Source: WHTB01 sp050699035 (GTDB taxonomy: Bacteria; Actinomycetota; Actinomycetes; Propionibacteriales; Nocardioidaceae). From it: a stretch of 7,511 nt of DNA. Within the stretch, counting starts at the first letter, position 1; each line of letters opens with the position of its first letter. The notes beneath the pieces were generated by a model. That model saw only the letters and a program-made list of their open reading frames with translations, searched no databases and was not told where the DNA came from. A program made the translations under genes and the position numbers. Positions 5,839 to 7,511 of the stretch are shown piece after piece. Where the stretch lies: positions 1-7,511 of the forward strand of contig JBOHDE010000198.1 in assembly GCA_050699035.1 (NCBI GenBank). The letters are read 5' to 3'.

Positions 5839-5906
5839 GGCGGTGGCGGTGGTGTGCGGTGGGTTTTGAACCGACGGTGGGCGTGAACCCACACACGCTT
5901 TCGAGT
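5839..5906 (-). pseudogene. 3' half of a tRNA-Ser(CGA)-like gene, truncated and decayed; candidate integration-site remnant
   Basis: Read on the minus strand from 5905, CTCGAAAGCGTG matches the anticodon loop (CGA at 5903-5901) and the 3' strand of the anticodon stem of a serine tRNA. Next is a long variable arm with a perfect stem (GTGGG 5892-5888 with CCCAC 5881-5877), then the T arm with loop TTCAAAA (5870-5864). The T stem GTCGG/CCCAC has one mismatch that GTGGG would repair. The 3' end CCGCCACCGCCA (5850-5839) looks like a serine acceptor plus CCA but is displaced by about ten extra bases from the T arm. The 5' half, with the acceptor and D arms and the 5' anticodon stem, is absent, so this cannot be a working tRNA. 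Identification rests on my recollection of actinobacterial tRNA-Ser sequences. Confidence 0.6.
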
Positions 5907-5996
5907 TCTGAGACTAGGTGTCCGCCGTTGGACGGTCACGTGATGCAGCCTGCGCGACGCAGATTCCGCGTCATGCGGGCGTGTAAGGAAGACGGA
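5907..5996. other. Non-coding stretch between the tRNA remnant and the next terminator
   Basis: No gene is supportable here. A small hairpin CTGCG-CGA-CGCAG (5950-5962) is present. If the tRNA fragment is an attachment site, this is the element-side flank, since it replaces the missing tRNA 5' half. Confidence 0.4.
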
Positions 5997-6036
5997 ACGT
6001 GCCCGGAGCCGGTCATGAGACCGGTCACGGGCACGT
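5997..6036 (-). terminator. Terminator hairpin of the secreted-protein gene
   Basis: ACGTGCCCG (5997-6005) pairs with CGGGCACGT (6028-6036) and GCCGGTC-type inner arms (6009-6014 with 6019-6024) pair across a 4-nt loop, separated by a 3x3 internal mismatch. It lies 35 nt beyond the stop of the minus-strand gene at 6072, the right place for its transcription end. Confidence 0.75.
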
Positions 6037-6071
6037 CCCTTCACACGCCGCAGAACGGCAGAGAGCTAGCC

Positions 6072-6440
6072 CTACTGGAACAGGAAAGCGCACTCCGGGA
6101 ATGCCATCGCGTCTTCGAACACGTGTCCGAAGCCGTCGGGTGCTTGGCCGTTCTGCACGGCACCGGCGGCGAGTAGTCCGGGTCCCATGAACAGCGTGTT
6201 CTCGGGAAGCGCCTCAATGTGGGCAAGGACGCGCGTAGCGCAATCGCCGGGAGGAAGGAACCCGGCGAAGCCCTCGAGCGCCTCCTCCTGGGTCATCCAG
6301 GCGCCTCCGTTCCTCATGTTGGATTTCTCCGGAACGTCAGTGCGATAGCAGTAGTGCGCCATGGCGGTGCCGGTGCTCAGGGCGAATACGCCCACCGTGG
6401 CCCCGACGACCGTGATTGCCCTGCGGATCGTCCGGTTCAT
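6072..6440 (-). CDS. Small secreted protein of unknown function
   Basis: A 122-residue protein with a classic Sec signal peptide: basic n-region MNRTIRR, hydrophobic core AITVVGATVGVFALSTG and cleavage motif AMA after residue 28. The mature chain of about 94 residues begins HYCYRTDVPEKSNMRNGG. It contains three cysteines (31, 67, 117); two could form a disulfide outside the cell. Segments such as WMTQEEALEGFAGFLPPGDCATRVL and a Gly/Ala-rich stretch (86-105) give no family I can name. The ATG at 6440 is chosen because AGGGGG lies 4 nt upstream and because it places the basic n-region first; the frame continues upstream to 6476 without a ribosome site. It appears to be a single-gene transcript with its own terminator. 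Confidence 0.82.
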   Translation of the reverse strand: MNRTIRRAITVVGATVGVFALSTGTAMAHYCYRTDVPEKSNMRNGGAWMTQEEALEGFAGFLPPGDCATRVLAHIEALPENTLFMGPGLLAAGAVQNGQAPDGFGHVFEDAMAFPECAFLFQ

Positions 6441-6457
6441 GTTGCCCCCTTCTGGAA

Positions 6458-6534
6458 GCGAGCCGTGTGCTCGCAAACATGACCCGTACTTTGCCCCCGC
6501 GCGGCCCTTGGTGCATATGACCCATTCGGGTCAT
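6458..6534. promoter_or_regulatory. Operator-like palindrome and repeats upstream of the secreted-protein gene
   Basis: ATGACCCATTCGGGTCAT (6517-6534) is an 18-bp inverted repeat with perfect 7-bp arms. A third copy of the half-site ATGACCC lies at 6479-6485, 38 bp away in direct orientation. Between this and the gene, GCGAGC (6458-6463) and GCTCGC (6469-6474) form a 6-bp hairpin that would sit in the mRNA leader. Spaced dyad and half-site are consistent with a dimeric repressor or activator controlling the gene at 6440. No -10/-35 pair is clear. Confidence 0.45.
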
Positions 6535-6541
6535 TCCAGAA

Positions 6542-6748
6542 CTAGACTCGCGACTTCCTGAGCTGTTCGGCGTACACCCTGAGGAGCAGTCTCCGCGCGA
6601 TCTTGAGAGCGCTCCGGTCCGGGTGAGTGTCCGCGTGTCCAAGTACCCAAAGCGTGAGCAGTCGCGCTTCTACCGCGAGACTGGCCTCAGCGATTCCTTC
6701 GCACCTGAACCGGCGGTCGCCGACTGGCAGTGACGCGCGCAGCCGCGA
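6542..6748 (-). other. Gap with a start-less open frame continuing past the stop of the upstream small gene
   Basis: The region 6441-6748 has no gene I can support. In frame with the small gene that stops at 6749, reading continues for 68 codons to a TAG at 6542-6544. Its conceptual product includes EASLAVEARLLTLWVLG and KIARRLLLRVYAEQLRK, which look helix-forming. There is no ATG, GTG or TTG in its first 55 or so codons, and third-position GC is about 74 percent, lower than in the well-supported genes. It may be a decayed coding remnant or chance. Confidence 0.25.
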
Positions 6749-6994
6749 TCAGAGTCCGTTGGGGTCGCTGCCCTCCAGGCGCAGGAGTCCGAGTCCGTCG
6801 TGTGGCACGCACGCGTACAGGACGAAGGTGCGGTCGCCTCTCTGGGTCTCTGCCCAAGCCATCACGTCAGCGACATCGGCCCCGTCAACCTCGTACTCGT
6901 CGGAGGCACGGTTCGAGTCGTGGAAGTAGACGCGGTATCTCGGCCGCGAGATCTCCCAAGTCTGGTCGCGCGGGTCGATCCCTTTGATGTCCAT
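6749..6994 (-). CDS. Small conserved-type hypothetical protein (81 residues)
   Basis: Starting at ATG 6994, the product opens MDIKGIDPRDQTWEISRPRY and contains a beta strand RYRVYFHD, the acidic segment SDEYEVDGADVADVMAWAE and a closing FVLYACVPHDGLGLLRL. This layout resembles short stand-alone proteins seen in many actinobacteria whose function is unknown; I infer a small alpha-beta domain in the cytoplasm. The start is chosen by that resemblance because the ribosome site is poor. An alternative GTG at 7105 overlaps the PAS gene stop by 4 bases (GTGA) and would suggest translational coupling, but the extra 37 residues (His-rich and Cys-containing) do not look native. It lies directly downstream of the PAS gene and is probably co-transcribed. 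Confidence 0.78.
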   Translation of the reverse strand: MDIKGIDPRDQTWEISRPRYRVYFHDSNRASDEYEVDGADVADVMAWAETQRGDRTFVLYACVPHDGLGLLRLEGSDPNGL

Positions 6995-7101
6995 GTTTGC
7001 AAGGGTGTCAAAGGAGCCCGTGCAGGACATCCTGAATTGCCGCCGACAGGTCGCCGCGTGGCTGTGATGTTGTTCCTCGTCTGGATCCACTGCACCCTGC
7101 G

Positions 7102-7511
7102 TCACCCGAAGGGGCGGACTCCCGTGGTTCCTGTGGGTGCGTAGATCGCCATCGCGCCGAGGGCCACGCCCAGGCCGTCGCTGAGGGTCAGCAAGCGACC
7201 GGGGAAATGTCTGATGACGCCGTCAGCGCAGCGCACCGGGAGATCGGCAGCGAGGTCCTTGACGTGCGGATCTGCCATGGCCTGCCTGAAGCCGTGCCAA
7301 TGCGCGTCTTGGAGGTCTGGGGGAACGATCAGGTTCAGGTTGTGCCCAACAGCCTGGTCAGCCGGGTAACCGAAGAGGGTTTCAGCCCCGGTATTCCACC
7401 GCGTGATGCGTCCGGACGTGTCAGCGACGATCACGGCGTGCGAGTCCATGCCTGGATCGTGGCATTCAATGACGGAGGCGGCCAGCGCCGACCCCAAGCA
7501 ACATCGGTATG
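7102..7511 (-). CDS. Single PAS-domain protein (5' end uncertain, possibly outside the window)
   Basis: The product is almost entirely one PAS sensor domain: AVIVADTSGRITRWN (strands A and B), GAETLFGYPADQAVGHNLN (helices), LIVPPDLQDAHWHGFRQAM (the linker helix typical of this subgroup), and PVRCADGVIRHFPGRLLTLSD with VALGAMAIYAP as the final strands. It ends at PFG. There is no kinase, cyclase or DNA-binding part, so it may sense a ligand, redox state or light-related cofactor and act on a partner; the cofactor cannot be told. The frame is open to the edge. Start candidates are ATG 7449, which cuts close to the first strand, TTG 7497, or a codon beyond 7511; the residues before 7449 (ASVIECHDPGMD) look like genuine protein, so I favour a longer form. 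Confidence 0.9.
   Translation of the reverse strand, partial: YRCCLGSALAASVIECHDPGMDSHAVIVADTSGRITRWNTGAETLFGYPADQAVGHNLNLIVPPDLQDAHWHGFRQAMADPHVKDLAADLPVRCADGVIRHFPGRLLTLSDGLGVALGAMAIYAPTGTTGVRPFG

Noticed and set aside
5839..5990. A complete functional tRNA on the minus strand
   Set aside because: No D arm, no 5' acceptor strand and no 5' anticodon-stem strand complementary to GCGTG can be found upstream of the anticodon.
5859..6176. Plus-strand frame starting MGFEPTVGVNPHTLS
   Set aside because: This peptide is the antisense translation of the tRNA-Ser-like T arm and variable arm; such sequences recur in databases as false proteins.

Overview
The window is GC-rich DNA with the gene types and codon use of an actinobacterium (Actinomycetota). 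The evidence is strong third-position G/C bias in the well-supported genes, GTG and TTG starts, hairpin terminators without a U-tract, an ECF42-type sigma factor paired with a DGPF/YCII protein, and small proteins of actinobacterial type. The genus cannot be fixed from the sequence alone. There is no transposase, integrase, CRISPR array, rRNA gene or intact tRNA in view.

Layout, left to right. (1) Positions 1-1649, minus strand: a two-gene unit in which a DGPF/YCII protein is followed by an ECF42-type sigma factor that runs off the left edge. The leader of this unit has a compact hairpin directly before the ribosome binding site. (2) 1650-1821: a divergent intergenic region with a cluster of TGTGT/ACACA half-sites, a likely operator for the TetR-family repressor that starts at 1822 on the plus strand. 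(3) 2570-2736: a large imperfect inverted repeat between the convergent tetR and HAD genes. Its arms contain the stop codons of both genes, and its interior carries a very strong Shine-Dalgarno followed by a 35-codon frame. (4) 2733-4082, minus strand: a MerB-like organomercurial-lyase homologue followed 9 nt later by a type II haloacid-dehalogenase-like HAD hydrolase, with no merA, merR or merT nearby. (5) 4225-5761, plus strand: an NTF2/SnoaL-like protein, a DoxX-like four-helix membrane protein and a DUF402 protein, closed by a 14-15 bp terminator hairpin.

(6) 5816-6071 has no gene. It holds what looks like the 3' half of a serine tRNA (anticodon CGA, minus strand), cut in the anticodon loop and degraded at its 3' end. 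This is the footprint expected of a tRNA-directed integration site. A terminator hairpin for the next gene follows. (7) 6072-7511, minus strand: a small secreted protein, a gap with a palindromic operator-like site and an open but start-less frame, an 81-residue conserved-type small protein, and a single-PAS-domain protein that reaches the right edge.

No multi-gene system that is clearly new is visible. The most unusual items are the stop-codon-spanning inverted repeat, the tRNA-Ser half-gene, and the orphan MerB homologue with extra cysteines coupled to a dehalogenase-like HAD.
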